DNA of 64,000 bases from Acidobacteria bacterium RIFCSPLOWO2_12_FULL_68_19 (GTDB taxonomy: Bacteria; Acidobacteriota; Vicinamibacteria; Vicinamibacterales; UBA2999), in contig MELF01000027.1 in the NCBI GenBank assembly GCA_001767525.1, forward strand, positions 1 through 64,000, given 5' to 3'. The position numbers were made by a program, and so were the translations under genes. The notes beneath the pieces were generated by a model, which had not been told where the DNA came from, did not search any database, and was given only the letters and a program-made list of their open reading frames with translations. Positions 42,254 to 50,345 of the stretch are shown here, piece by piece (position 1 is the first letter of the stretch; each line of letters opens with the position of its first letter).

Positions 42254-42293
42254 TCATCGGCCGCCGACCTGCCGCCAGCCGTCGCCCGGTGTG
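42254..42293 (+). repeat. Right copy of the 40-bp direct repeat
   Basis: Same orientation as 38394-38433, four mismatches in 40 bases. It lies 28 bases beyond the TonB receptor stop codon. Confidence 0.75.
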
Positions 42294-42320
42294 GCGGCTT
42301 CCCGGTCCGGCAGGCGCGTG

Positions 42321-44687
42321 TCAGAAGCGGACGGTCGCCGCCGCGGAAATGAGCCGCGGAACCGAGTACTGGGGCGGCGAGAACTCGCCCGCGTGCGCAA
42401 TGACGTACGCCCGGTTCGCCACATTCTGAACGTCCAGTCGCATCGTGAGTCTCCCTCGCCGATCCCCGGCGCGCAGCAGATCGAGGCCGAGCGACATGTC
42501 GCCCGTGAAGTGTGCGGGCACCCGCACGGCGCGCCTCTCAGACGATGCGTGTGCGTGATCCGCTTCCCCTTCGGCCTGGCCGTGCTCGTCGTCGCCGTGT
42601 CCGACCGGAGTGCCGCTCCCGTATTCGACGGAGGCGCCGATCCAGAGCCCCGTTCGCGCATGCCGGTACGTCGCACCCCCGGTCAGCGTATGCGTCTGAT
42701 CCATCGGCGCCAGGAACCGGCTTGCCTCCGTGAGGTGAGCCGCCTCGGCGACGAACCCGCCGGTGACCGGGTTGTAGAAGTAGACCCGTCCGAGCGCGTA
42801 GTTGACATATCCGGTGAGCCCATGGCGGGCGAGTCCCGGCGCATCTGCCTTGACCTCGAGCCCGTACGCGCGCGCCCGATCGAAGCTCGCATACGAGTAG
42901 ATGCGGGAGTCGGGCCACACGGTGGTGTGCACGGGGTTGTTCGTCGCGCGGAAGTAACCCGTCAGTCCGGCTTGCAGGAAGCGCAGCGGTGCGACGACCC
43001 CAAGCTCGACCTGATCCTCGACGGTTGGCTGGATCGTCGCCAGGGGACGCCCGATCTCACGAATCGATCGCGTGAGTCCGGCGGCGCTCGACAGGACCCC
43101 CTCGACCGGCGGTGGAACGAAGAACCGGTTGTAGGACGCATGCACGACCGAGCCGCGCCCTGCCTCGACCGCGACGTTCGCGCGCGGACTCGCGTGCGTC
43201 GCTGATGCGACGAGGTCGTGATGATCCAGGCGAAGTCCGAGATTCGCGGTGACCCGGGCGCCCAGCCGGACGTCGTCCTGCAGATACGCGCTCGCCTGCC
43301 CACCGGCGTCCCGCCCGCTGAAGGCGATCGTCTGGCCCGTCACGTGGATGTGCGGCAGGGCGAGAACGTGCGTGAGGTCGCGATAGCCGGCGTAGTCGTA
43401 GGTGAGGACTTCCCGCGGCCGGAGCCGCACCACATCCATGCCGATCTTGAGCGTATGCGGTCCGGTGCTCCACGTGAGGTCGCCCTTTCCGCCGGCGGTG
43501 AGCAGCTCGCGACCGACATCGGCCCGTGCGGTCAGCGGCCCCGCCGCCGGCAGGAGCCGCACACGGGACCACCCTTGATAGGCTGACGTCGACACGAGCG
43601 CGTCCGATCCGGCGCGCGACCAGCCGACGATCGCGCGCTGCTGGCGGGTTCGCTGGCCGGCGTCCGCCAGCGGGCGCAACGCGACGTCGAGCGGCGTCTT
43701 CGGGATCTCGAAATTGGCGCCGTCGCCCATGACGACGGCACGGAGCGCTTCCGCCCGGCCGAGACGCCCGTCAAGCCGGACAAACAGGCGGGCGCCCCGG
43801 CCGCGGTCGTGAATCGCCTCGGGATCGGGCGGACTGAGGAATCGATCCGAGTGGGCCAGCGCGCCGAACAGGTAATAGCCGACGCGCCGCGCGGCGCCGC
43901 CGAACTCACCCGACACGTTCCGCCGTCCGGCCTGGCCGCCGCCCAGCGTGACGCTGCCGGCCTCGCGCCTGGTGAACCCGGATTTGGTGACCACGTCGAC
44001 CACGCCGCCGAAGCGGTTGCCGTATTCGGCCGAGAACCCGCCCGTCATGACGTTGGCCGTCTCGATCACGTCCGCGCTCAGCCCGCCGGAAAACAGCGCG
44101 TGTGGGTTCTCCCAGAACGAGACGCCGTCGATCATCGGGTTGAGCGCGACCTCGTGTCCGCGGACGTGCACGAAATCGTCGTGCCCGCGAATCATGCCGG
44201 GCGCGAGGGTCACGAGCGCATCCGGAAGATTCGCCCGCTGCACGATCGGCATCTGGTCGAGGCGCTCGGCGGTGAGCACGGTCGAACTCGGCGAATGCGT
44301 GCTCGGCAGCGGCGCCTCGGCCGTCACGGCGACGTTCACCGCGACCGGGCCGATCTCGAGGGCCACCACGACGGATCTGACCTCGCGCGGCTCCAGGGTG
44401 AACCGCGTCTCGCGAGGCGCGAACCCCTCCGCCGACGCGGAGAGCACGTACCCGCCGGGCCTGACGCCGGAAAAGGAAAATCGACCCGCGGTGTCGCTGC
44501 GGCTCTCCGCCCTGTCACCGGACACCGATAAGAGCGCGACGGAGGCCTGCGCAACCGCCGATCCATCCGCCGCGGCCAGCACATGGCCACGCACCACGCC
44601 TTCCGCCTGAGCCCGCGCGTCGGAAACCGCGAGGACACACGCGAGGACTAGCAGCGCCAGGACGCGGCAGGCATGCTTCGCGCACAT
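42321..44687 (-). CDS. TonB-dependent receptor with a His-rich loop (possible metal uptake)
   Basis: A 788-aa outer-membrane receptor: signal peptide, carboxypeptidase-regulatory-like beta domain (VVRGHVLAAADGSAVAQASV, about residues 30-110), plug with LPDALVTLAPGMIRG and VMTGGFSAEYGNRFGGVVDVVTKSG, then a 22-strand-type barrel ending in the aromatic VRF. Near residues 696-717 an extracellular loop is packed with His, Asp and Glu (HGDDEHGQ...DHAHASSE), a likely metal ligand. It is last in a minus-strand run with nirK and a multicopper oxidase, so copper import or delivery is a reasonable inference, not proof. Confidence 0.88.
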   Translation of the reverse strand: MCAKHACRVLALLVLACVLAVSDARAQAEGVVRGHVLAAADGSAVAQASVALLSVSGDRAESRSDTAGRFSFSGVRPGGYVLSASAEGFAPRETRFTLEPREVRSVVVALEIGPVAVNVAVTAEAPLPSTHSPSSTVLTAERLDQMPIVQRANLPDALVTLAPGMIRGHDDFVHVRGHEVALNPMIDGVSFWENPHALFSGGLSADVIETANVMTGGFSAEYGNRFGGVVDVVTKSGFTRREAGSVTLGGGQAGRRNVSGEFGGAARRVGYYLFGALAHSDRFLSPPDPEAIHDRGRGARLFVRLDGRLGRAEALRAVVMGDGANFEIPKTPLDVALRPLADAGQRTRQQRAIVGWSRAGSDALVSTSAYQGWSRVRLLPAAGPLTARADVGRELLTAGGKGDLTWSTGPHTLKIGMDVVRLRPREVLTYDYAGYRDLTHVLALPHIHVTGQTIAFSGRDAGGQASAYLQDDVRLGARVTANLGLRLDHHDLVASATHASPRANVAVEAGRGSVVHASYNRFFVPPPVEGVLSSAAGLTRSIREIGRPLATIQPTVEDQVELGVVAPLRFLQAGLTGYFRATNNPVHTTVWPDSRIYSYASFDRARAYGLEVKADAPGLARHGLTGYVNYALGRVYFYNPVTGGFVAEAAHLTEASRFLAPMDQTHTLTGGATYRHARTGLWIGASVEYGSGTPVGHGDDEHGQAEGEADHAHASSERRAVRVPAHFTGDMSLGLDLLRAGDRRGRLTMRLDVQNVANRAYVIAHAGEFSPPQYSVPRLISAAATVRF

Positions 44688-44719
44688 CCGTCCTTCTCCA
44701 GTTGTGCGCCTGTCACTCT

Positions 44720-45745
44720 CTACCGGGCGACCAGGACGCCCAACGCACCCTTGAGCGCGCGACCAAGCGCATGGTCCACCAGAAGATAGTTCCCGGGTTG
44801 CACGTTCTGGAAGTGCACCGCGACGGCCCCGCCGACAGGGACGTTCGTCGTCTGGACGTACTTCAAGGGCGACGAGACCAGATCCCCCTCGGCGAAGACA
44901 TTGTCGAAGATCTCACCAACGACGTGGAAGTTCGAGTTCTTGTTGATCCCGGCATTACCGAAATAGATGACGACGTCGTCGCCGGCATTGACCACGAGCG
45001 GAGCACCCGGGAGATACCCCGGATCGCCGAGTGGAACGCTGCGCCCGAACACTTCGCCCAGACCGTCCGGGAGCAGCGACCCTCTCCGCCCGTTGAAGAT
45101 CACGTGGCTCGGAGCCTCCTGGTCGAGCCCAGGGTAGAGGGACTCCGCGGTACCCGTCCCGTACACGTCGCTCTGCATCACATAGAACTCCTTCGGGCGT
45201 CGGGTATTGAGAAGCTCGCGGAACGGGCCGCTCGTCGGCTCGACCAGGATCAAGCCGTACATCCCGTTGTTGACGTGGTGGATCATGCTCTCCGGCAAGC
45301 CGTCCCCTGCGCAGTGATAAATGAACAACCCGGGCCGAAGCAGCGGAATGGACGCCCGTGCGGTCTGGCCCCCTACCGCCTTGAGAATCACGGACCCTCC
45401 CCCGGGCCATTTCAGCGCATGCAAGTCGATCGAGTGGATTCGTGCCTGGGTGTTGACCAGGGTAATGGTGAGCGTATCGCCGACCCTCCCCCTGATAAAG
45501 GGTCCGGGAATCTTGCCGTTGAAGGTGTAATACCGAAACGGCTCGCCGGGGGCGATTGCGTACTGGTCGGCCGCGAAGTCCTGCGGAGTAATCGTGATGG
45601 TGGTGTTGTAGACGCCGGACGGGGGCAACTCGTCGGCCCCTCTCGCGACATCCTGAGCGGGGGCCTCTCTCACGCTCAGGCAGATCAGGAGGATGAGGCC
45701 CCCCCCGAAACGGCTCCACACGTGGCACAGCCTCTTTCTCTCCAT
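44720..45745 (-). CDS. nirK: Copper-containing nitrite reductase (NO-forming)
   Basis: A 341-aa exported two-domain cupredoxin enzyme that reduces nitrite to nitric oxide in the periplasm. Type 1 and type 2 copper ligands are in place: HSIDLH (both His five apart, with the catalytic Asp between them), YHCAGDG with the following H and M in 'MIHHVNNGM', the catalytic-His block FHVVGEIFDNV, and LLVDHALGRALKGALGVL with the third type-2 His. The C-terminal half follows the AniA-type class (GEIFD, VQTTNVPVGGAVAV). There is no nor or nos gene in the window, so only this denitrification step is visible here. Neighbours are a two-domain multicopper oxidase and a TonB receptor. Confidence 0.88.
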   Translation of the reverse strand: MERKRLCHVWSRFGGGLILLICLSVREAPAQDVARGADELPPSGVYNTTITITPQDFAADQYAIAPGEPFRYYTFNGKIPGPFIRGRVGDTLTITLVNTQARIHSIDLHALKWPGGGSVILKAVGGQTARASIPLLRPGLFIYHCAGDGLPESMIHHVNNGMYGLILVEPTSGPFRELLNTRRPKEFYVMQSDVYGTGTAESLYPGLDQEAPSHVIFNGRRGSLLPDGLGEVFGRSVPLGDPGYLPGAPLVVNAGDDVVIYFGNAGINKNSNFHVVGEIFDNVFAEGDLVSSPLKYVQTTNVPVGGAVAVHFQNVQPGNYLLVDHALGRALKGALGVLVAR

Positions 45746-45920
45746 TAGCGTCCTCGCTGTTGAATTCGAGTTCCGACGTGGTTCATGTTCATCCGCTCCT
45801 CGTGCGCCCGGTGAGCCGACGGCGGAAAGGGATCGTCGCGGAGGTGAGCCGGCTCATCCGCCGGTGGCGGGTCGCGGCCGATTGGAGACCGAGCCGCGCA
45901 CATGGCACACACCCGAGTCG

Positions 45921-45956
45921 GCACACGCCCGAGTCGGGTCAGGCTCGGGCGTGTGC
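45921..45956. terminator. Hairpin between the multicopper oxidase and nirK
   Basis: GCACACGCCCGAG (45921-45933) pairs perfectly with CTCGGGCGTGTGC (45944-45956) over a ten-base loop. Just upstream, CACACACCCGAGTCGG is a partial direct copy of the left arm. It could end or attenuate the multicopper oxidase transcript ahead of nirK. Confidence 0.6.
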
Positions 45957-45973
45957 TTCCCGTCGCGCCGCCG

Positions 45974-47008
45974 TCACGACACGACGTTCACGGCAATCAT
46001 GCCGTTGACGGCATGGTGCAGGTTGTGGCAGTGGAAGACCCAGACGCCCGGGGTGTCGGCATGCGCGATGATGTCGAATCCTTCACCGGGATCGATGCCC
46101 ATGTTATGTCTGCGAATGGGAATCTCCAGATCCATGCCGTCGGCCGCGACCACGTCGAACGACATCCCGTGGGTGTGCATCGGATGCGTCTCAGCGGCAC
46201 TGGCGTTCCAGGCCCGGAAGAGTACCCGCTCTCCGCGATTCATCGAGAAGACGAGGCGACCCTGGTTCGCGGGTTCACCGACCGCATCCAGGCCGTAGAA
46301 CGTCTTGCCGTTGATGATGTGATAGGCGTTGCCCACCGCGTCCTGGATATCCCCAAGGACCAGGGGATATTCCCGGTCGTAGCGGCGCTCGCCGGCGTCC
46401 CGCCTCCAGGGAACGGCGGCCCGTATCCCAGGCCTGGGGTCATCGACGACCAGCAGGCCATAGAGCCCTTTCGGCACCTGGACCGCGACGTCCACGTGCG
46501 AGTGATAGACATAGGTTCCGGGCGGCGGCGCGGGAAACCTGTACGCGAACGAGCCCCCGGGCGGGATCGCCGGTTGCGTGACCGCCGGGACGCCGTCCAT
46601 GTCATTCGGGATCGGATGAACGCCGTGCCAGTGCACGGTGGTGGGAACGGCCAATCGGTTGACGACCGTGATTTGCAGCGTCTCGCCGGCGGTCGCGCGG
46701 ATTGTCGGTCCGGGGACCGTCGGAGCCCCGCCGTCCAGGCTGTAGGCGTATGCAGGCACCGTGATGCGTCCCCCGACGCTCCAGGTCACCGCGGACACGG
46801 TGAGCGTGTGTGAACGCACGCCCTGCGCCAGCGCCTCCCCGGCGCTGCTCGCGAGCAGGCCGGCGGCGCCGCCCGCGGCGCCCTTGAGCAGCGTGCTCCC
46901 GCCGCCGCGGGTTGCGGCCAGGGCGGCGCCGCCCGCCGCTCCCTTGAGGAGGTCACGACGCGACAATGCTCTCGCAAGTTCGGAAAGGTCGACTCTTGCC
47001 ATGCTCAT
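45974..47008 (-). CDS. Two-domain multicopper oxidase (laccase-like), Tat-exported
   Basis: Copper ligand sets HWHG and HSH (first cupredoxin domain) and HPMHTHG and HCHNLHH..GM (second) are complete, but the middle domain of three-domain laccases is absent, as in two-domain laccases that trimerise. The signal (SRRDLLKGAAGGAA) is Tat-like and contains an exact tandem copy, LLKGAAGGAA...LLKGAAGGAA, about residues 18-49. It would oxidise phenols, metals or copper(I) in the periplasm. Two ATGs, 47008 and 47002, share one AAGGAG; the second has better spacing. Upstream of nirK in the same direction. Confidence 0.87.
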   Translation of the reverse strand: MSMARVDLSELARALSRRDLLKGAAGGAALAATRGGGSTLLKGAAGGAAGLLASSAGEALAQGVRSHTLTVSAVTWSVGGRITVPAYAYSLDGGAPTVPGPTIRATAGETLQITVVNRLAVPTTVHWHGVHPIPNDMDGVPAVTQPAIPPGGSFAYRFPAPPPGTYVYHSHVDVAVQVPKGLYGLLVVDDPRPGIRAAVPWRRDAGERRYDREYPLVLGDIQDAVGNAYHIINGKTFYGLDAVGEPANQGRLVFSMNRGERVLFRAWNASAAETHPMHTHGMSFDVVAADGMDLEIPIRRHNMGIDPGEGFDIIAHADTPGVWVFHCHNLHHAVNGMIAVNVVS

Positions 47009-47082
47009 GCGCTCCTTTCACAAAGGGGCCGCTCCCGGAAGCGCGCACGACCCCGTGACGCGCTCCCCCCTTCCCGCGTCGC

Positions 47083-47649
47083 TTACGTCGAACCGAATCG
47101 GATGACGATGCCGACGTCCAACCGAAACGCGTCGACGTCCTCCCGCTCATCGGTCGGCATGATGCGGAGCCAGTGCGCTGTCCCTCTCGCCGACAGCCGG
47201 CTGGTCAGGCGGACATCCACGCCGCCACCCGGCTGAATGGCGAAATCGGTCCCCTTCTCCATGAACCGGAGCGCTCGTACCTCGCCTTTCGACCACGCGC
47301 CGCCCGCGAGGAACTGACCGAACGGAGTGAGCCGCGCCAGTCGCCGGTAGTAACGGACGCCGCCCAGGAACGTGTAGGTGTCCAGGTCGGCTTCGAATCC
47401 GAACGCTTCGTCGTTCTTGTAGTGGCCGCTGACCTCGCCCACGATGGCCAGAGGCAGCCGACCGCCGACCTCGACAGCGCCGGACGCAAACCAGCCGGCG
47501 GGAACGTTCTCGAACGGCGCCGCGTCCTGGTCCTGGAACCTCACGAGGGCGTATCCCCCCGCGACTTCCACCGGCACGTCCTGGGCCGCGACCGGCGCCG
47601 CCAGGCAGAAGAGGGACACCATCGCGAGCACGGGCACGGTAATCCTCAT
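47083..47649 (-). CDS. Outer-membrane beta-barrel protein
   Basis: A 188-aa protein with signal peptide (AAPVAAQ) and an alternating beta pattern (VEVAGGYALVRF, AIVGEVSGHYKND, TYTFLGGVRYYRR, FQFLAGGAWSKGEV..., VDVRLTSRLSARGTAHWL, FRLDVGIVIRF), consistent with an eight-stranded barrel ending in an aromatic-rich C-terminus. Function unknown; same strand and close to the multicopper oxidase (74-base gap). ATG 47649 follows AAAGGGGG. Confidence 0.8.
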   Translation of the reverse strand: MRITVPVLAMVSLFCLAAPVAAQDVPVEVAGGYALVRFQDQDAAPFENVPAGWFASGAVEVGGRLPLAIVGEVSGHYKNDEAFGFEADLDTYTFLGGVRYYRRLARLTPFGQFLAGGAWSKGEVRALRFMEKGTDFAIQPGGGVDVRLTSRLSARGTAHWLRIMPTDEREDVDAFRLDVGIVIRFGST

Positions 47650-47696
47650 CGACACCCCCTTTGTCGTCATGACGCTTCAGGCAAGTCCCTTTCAGT

Positions 47697-48089
47697 TCAG
47701 CCTTGCGTGACCGCCGCTCGACCGCTCCTCGCAACGGATCTGACGGCGAACGATCGGTCGCCGTCCTCCCGCTCACGACGCGACAGGCGGTACTCACGGA
47801 TCGTGGCGGCGAGCTCGACCCACCCGGATCGCCGTCCTGGCGTCCGGCGCACCACCCGGCCACGACAGACCGCCTCGACCGTCGCCACGCCGCTCACCTC
47901 CAGCGGCAACGCCACAGTCATCTCGACCGGGACCGCCGTTTCGAGGTCGCGCCTCCCCACGAACAGGACGCCCGACGCGCTGATGTTCTCCGTCCTGCCG
48001 CGGCTCCATCCCCCTTCACCAACCTGCCGGTAGAGCACGTGAAGCCGCATTGCGAAGCGCCGGGCGCGTCGTTTCCTTGCTCCGCTCAC
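47697..48089 (-). CDS. PilZ-domain protein
   Basis: A 130-aa protein. PilZ elements: an Arg-rich N-terminus (RRARRFAMRL, RxxxR), then ENISASGVLFVG (N/DxSxxG). These are the cyclic-di-GMP binding motifs. The single domain suggests a small adaptor. GTG 48089 is the start because the Arg motif must be kept. It sits between the LuxR regulator and the beta-barrel gene on the same strand. Confidence 0.8.
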   Translation of the reverse strand: MSGARKRRARRFAMRLHVLYRQVGEGGWSRGRTENISASGVLFVGRRDLETAVPVEMTVALPLEVSGVATVEAVCRGRVVRRTPGRRSGWVELAATIREYRLSRREREDGDRSFAVRSVARSGRAAVTQG

Positions 48090-48314
48090 GGCTTCGGCGA
48101 CCCTTCCCGAACCGGCTCACGCGGAAGCAGGAATGGCACACCGGGTATCGCGCCGCACCCGCTCGGCCGATCCACCGGATGTCAATGACACTTCAAGTCG
48201 CGCGGCCCGACAATGGCCCGTTCGAGGCTCCCGGAAACCGACACGGGCGAGCCATCACGGGAAGGCCCGCGCGGGGGATGCGGGATGTTGGCGCGGGAAG
48301 GCCGGGGCGAAGAA

Positions 48315-49046
48315 TCAGGAACGGAACGAATGGTCCGACTGGACCAATCGGTGGTGGATCGCAAACAGCGCCAGCTCCAGCCGGTTCGACGCTCCCGTCT
48401 TGTTGAAGATGCTGCACACGTGATGCTTCACGGTCTCCTCGCTCAACGACAGCGCTTGCGCGATTTCCCGATTGGAAAGGGCGCCGACGACCAGCTTCAC
48501 CACGTCGAGCTCGCGCGGAGACAGGTTGAACGGCCTCTTGCCGGGGGGTGGTGTAGGGGTCGATCGCGCCTCGACCAGCGCGCCGATGAGGTCCTTCACG
48601 TGCTCGCGAGTGACCCAGTATTCGCCGCGCATGACGCAGCGAATCGCTTTGGCGAAGAGGTCCGAGCAGGCCGTCGTCAGAAACACGCCCCGCGCCCCCA
48701 GCTCGAGCGCCTTCAGCGCTTCTCCATTGTCGACGGCGCCAGCCACACAGATGACGCGCGGCCGAACGCGCAGGCCGTCGAGCTGCTGCAGGACGCCGAG
48801 GCCGTCAAGTCCGGACATCGCCAGACCGAGCAGCACCACGTCGGGCTCGAGCTGACGGGCAAGCCTTACTGCCGCATCGCCGTCGCTCGCCTCGCCGGCC
48901 ACGGCGAAGTCCGAGACCGCTTCGATCAACGCGCGCAACCCTGTCCGGTAGCAGGCATCGCCGTGGGCGATCAGAATTCGAGTCGCGGCGGCCGTCTTGG
49001 CCTGATCGCGCCGCGGCGGATCGGCGTTTCTCGAGGCCTTAGTCAT
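48315..49046 (-). CDS. LuxR/NarL-type regulator with a degenerate receiver domain
   Basis: A 243-aa two-domain regulator. Residues about 22-140 have the response-regulator fold, but the acidic pair (DD in NarL) is AH in 'ILIAHGD', the phospho-acceptor Asp is Gly in 'VVLLGLAMSGLDG', and the conserved Lys is Thr in 'GVFLTTA'. It therefore should not be phosphorylated in the usual way. The C-terminal helix-turn-helix is normal (LSPRELDVVKLVV, NREIAQALSLSEETVKHHV). Its ATG overlaps the AraC stop (ATGACTAA), so it is translated with AraC. It may regulate the nirK cluster. Confidence 0.9.
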   Translation of the reverse strand: MTKASRNADPPRRDQAKTAAATRILIAHGDACYRTGLRALIEAVSDFAVAGEASDGDAAVRLARQLEPDVVLLGLAMSGLDGLGVLQQLDGLRVRPRVICVAGAVDNGEALKALELGARGVFLTTACSDLFAKAIRCVMRGEYWVTREHVKDLIGALVEARSTPTPPPGKRPFNLSPRELDVVKLVVGALSNREIAQALSLSEETVKHHVCSIFNKTGASNRLELALFAIHHRLVQSDHSFRS

Positions 49047-49734
49047 TGGACCGCCGATGCGTCCGCTGGAGACCACGGACCTGTCCCGGCGTCATGCCGA
49101 CCGCCCGGCGAAGCCGGCGGTAGAGGTTGGCCTTGCCCTGAAAGCCGACCAGTCGGGAAATCGCCTCCACCTTGAGGTCGGAGTGCGCCAGCAGATCGAG
49201 GGCCCGCTGGATCCTCACCGTCGCGATGTAGTCACCGACGGTCATTCCAAACACCTGCTGGTACTGCCGCCCGAGGGTCCGCGGATGGCACCCGATCTGG
49301 AAGGCGATCGCCGCCAGCGTGAGAGGGCTGTCGTAGCCGTCGTCAATGACCGCCTTGGCGCGGTACGAAAGTGAGCGCGAGGGGCTCGCATCGCCCCGCC
49401 CGGAACTGGCTTCATTCGCCTGGTGAGCCCGACTGTGCGCGGGCCCCGCGGTGAGCGCGGTGAGCAGGACGCACAGCGAGCACGACGATGCCGAGGCCCG
49501 CCCGTACGCGTAGCAGGCGTGCACCAGCCCCATGTCCACGACGTGCTCGTAGGCAAGCCCTCGCAAGGCGATCTCTTCAGACCGACTTGACGGCCTCGGC
49601 AGGCGGGACAACCCGGCGATGCAGATGCTGAGCCGTTCCTCGGCGGAGCCGGACGCTCGAACTTGACCCGCGAGCCGGTCCAGCTCCCGCGTGATGCGAG
49701 ACAGCCAGTCCTGACGTACGCCGCGTCCCTCCAT
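49039..49734 (-). CDS. AraC-family transcriptional regulator
   Basis: A 231-aa protein: residues about 125-225 hold two helix-turn-helix motifs (LAAIAFQIGCHPRTLGRQYQQVFGMTVG and VEAISRLVGFQGKANLYRRLRRAVGMTPGQVRGL). The N-terminal part (1-115) has a Cys/Ser-rich core (ASASSCSLCVLL) and no known ligand domain. It overlaps the LuxR gene by eight bases. A C-terminal copy of its helix-turn-helix survives as a fragment at 39903, and a 42-bp element 140 bases upstream of its start recurs at 42126. Likely regulator of the copper/nitrite cluster or of the divergent ThDP enzyme. Confidence 0.88.
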   Translation of the reverse strand: MEGRGVRQDWLSRITRELDRLAGQVRASGSAEERLSICIAGLSRLPRPSSRSEEIALRGLAYEHVVDMGLVHACYAYGRASASSCSLCVLLTALTAGPAHSRAHQANEASSGRGDASPSRSLSYRAKAVIDDGYDSPLTLAAIAFQIGCHPRTLGRQYQQVFGMTVGDYIATVRIQRALDLLAHSDLKVEAISRLVGFQGKANLYRRLRRAVGMTPGQVRGLQRTHRRSND

Positions 49735-49874
49735 CGGTTGCTCTGAATGGTCAGTTCCGAAAGACGAACGTCGGCGAGCACGATACCGCCTCGACGACGC
49801 GCCTGATCAAGCCGTCCCGTCCTGCGGCGCCTGGAGGCGATCCGGCCGTCATGTTGTCCTCGCGGGCCAACGGG

Positions 49875-49916
49875 GACAAACTCAAAAGAGGTTTCAAGTT
49901 GCGACAATCGCGTTTC
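49875..49916 (-). promoter_or_regulatory. 42-bp element upstream of araC, shared with 42126-42168
   Basis: Contains AGAGGTTTC and ACAATCGCGTTTC, the same blocks in the same order and orientation as at 42126-42168. On the minus strand it reads towards AraC. Candidate binding site for AraC or LuxR; not tested. Confidence 0.55.
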
Positions 49917-50108
49917 ATAAGACGACCGGCGTCCTCCCAGACTTGGATGACCGGCTCCAGGGCGCTTCGATCTCGCCACCTTCAACTCCATAAACGTGAC
50001 GTCTCCGCGATCCGAACCAGCCAAGGGCTCGCTCTTCCTATCCCATTGCATGCGGCGCTTCGCCCTTGGCTGGTTGGCAGTGTTTGCTTGGCGCGCTGCG
50101 CGCGCCTA

Positions 50109-50168
50109 GGACCGCTATGTGGACCCGCAACGAGTACAAGATTCGCGTTTGGGCCCGCATAGCGGTCC
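50109..50168. promoter_or_regulatory. 18-bp-stem inverted repeat in the divergent gap
   Basis: GGACCGCTATG (50109-50119) pairs perfectly with CATAGCGGTCC (50158-50168). The inward continuation TGGACCC/GGGCCCG adds six more pairs with one G-T and one mismatch, leaving a 24-base loop. It may be an operator or an RNA hairpin in the leader of the ThDP gene, whose start is 178 bases downstream. Confidence 0.6.
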
Positions 50169-50345
50169 AATTGCCGGCCGATGGCGATCACGAATGCCGC
50201 CATCGCGGAATATTTCTCGCCCGCGCGGCCGCCACAAATGCTTGACCTCCGGCCGGCAGCGCTGGAGAATGCCCGCAAGCGACAGCCGCTGGTGTGCGCG
50301 CCTCGACGTGCCCTGGCGCAGGCGACGAGCGAAAGGAAGGAGCCT

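Larger units (their letters stand above)
49735..50345. other. Divergent regulatory gap between AraC and the ThDP enzyme
   Basis: About 610 bases without a credible gene. It contains the 42-bp element at 49875-49916 and the perfect-armed hairpin at 50109-50168. A frame from 50181 runs into the ThDP gene but begins well before its ribosome site and is not used in my call. Confidence 0.6.

Noticed and set aside
50181-50345. Extended start of the ThDP enzyme at 50181
   Set aside because: The AAGGAAGGAG site and the Tat signal place the start at 50346.
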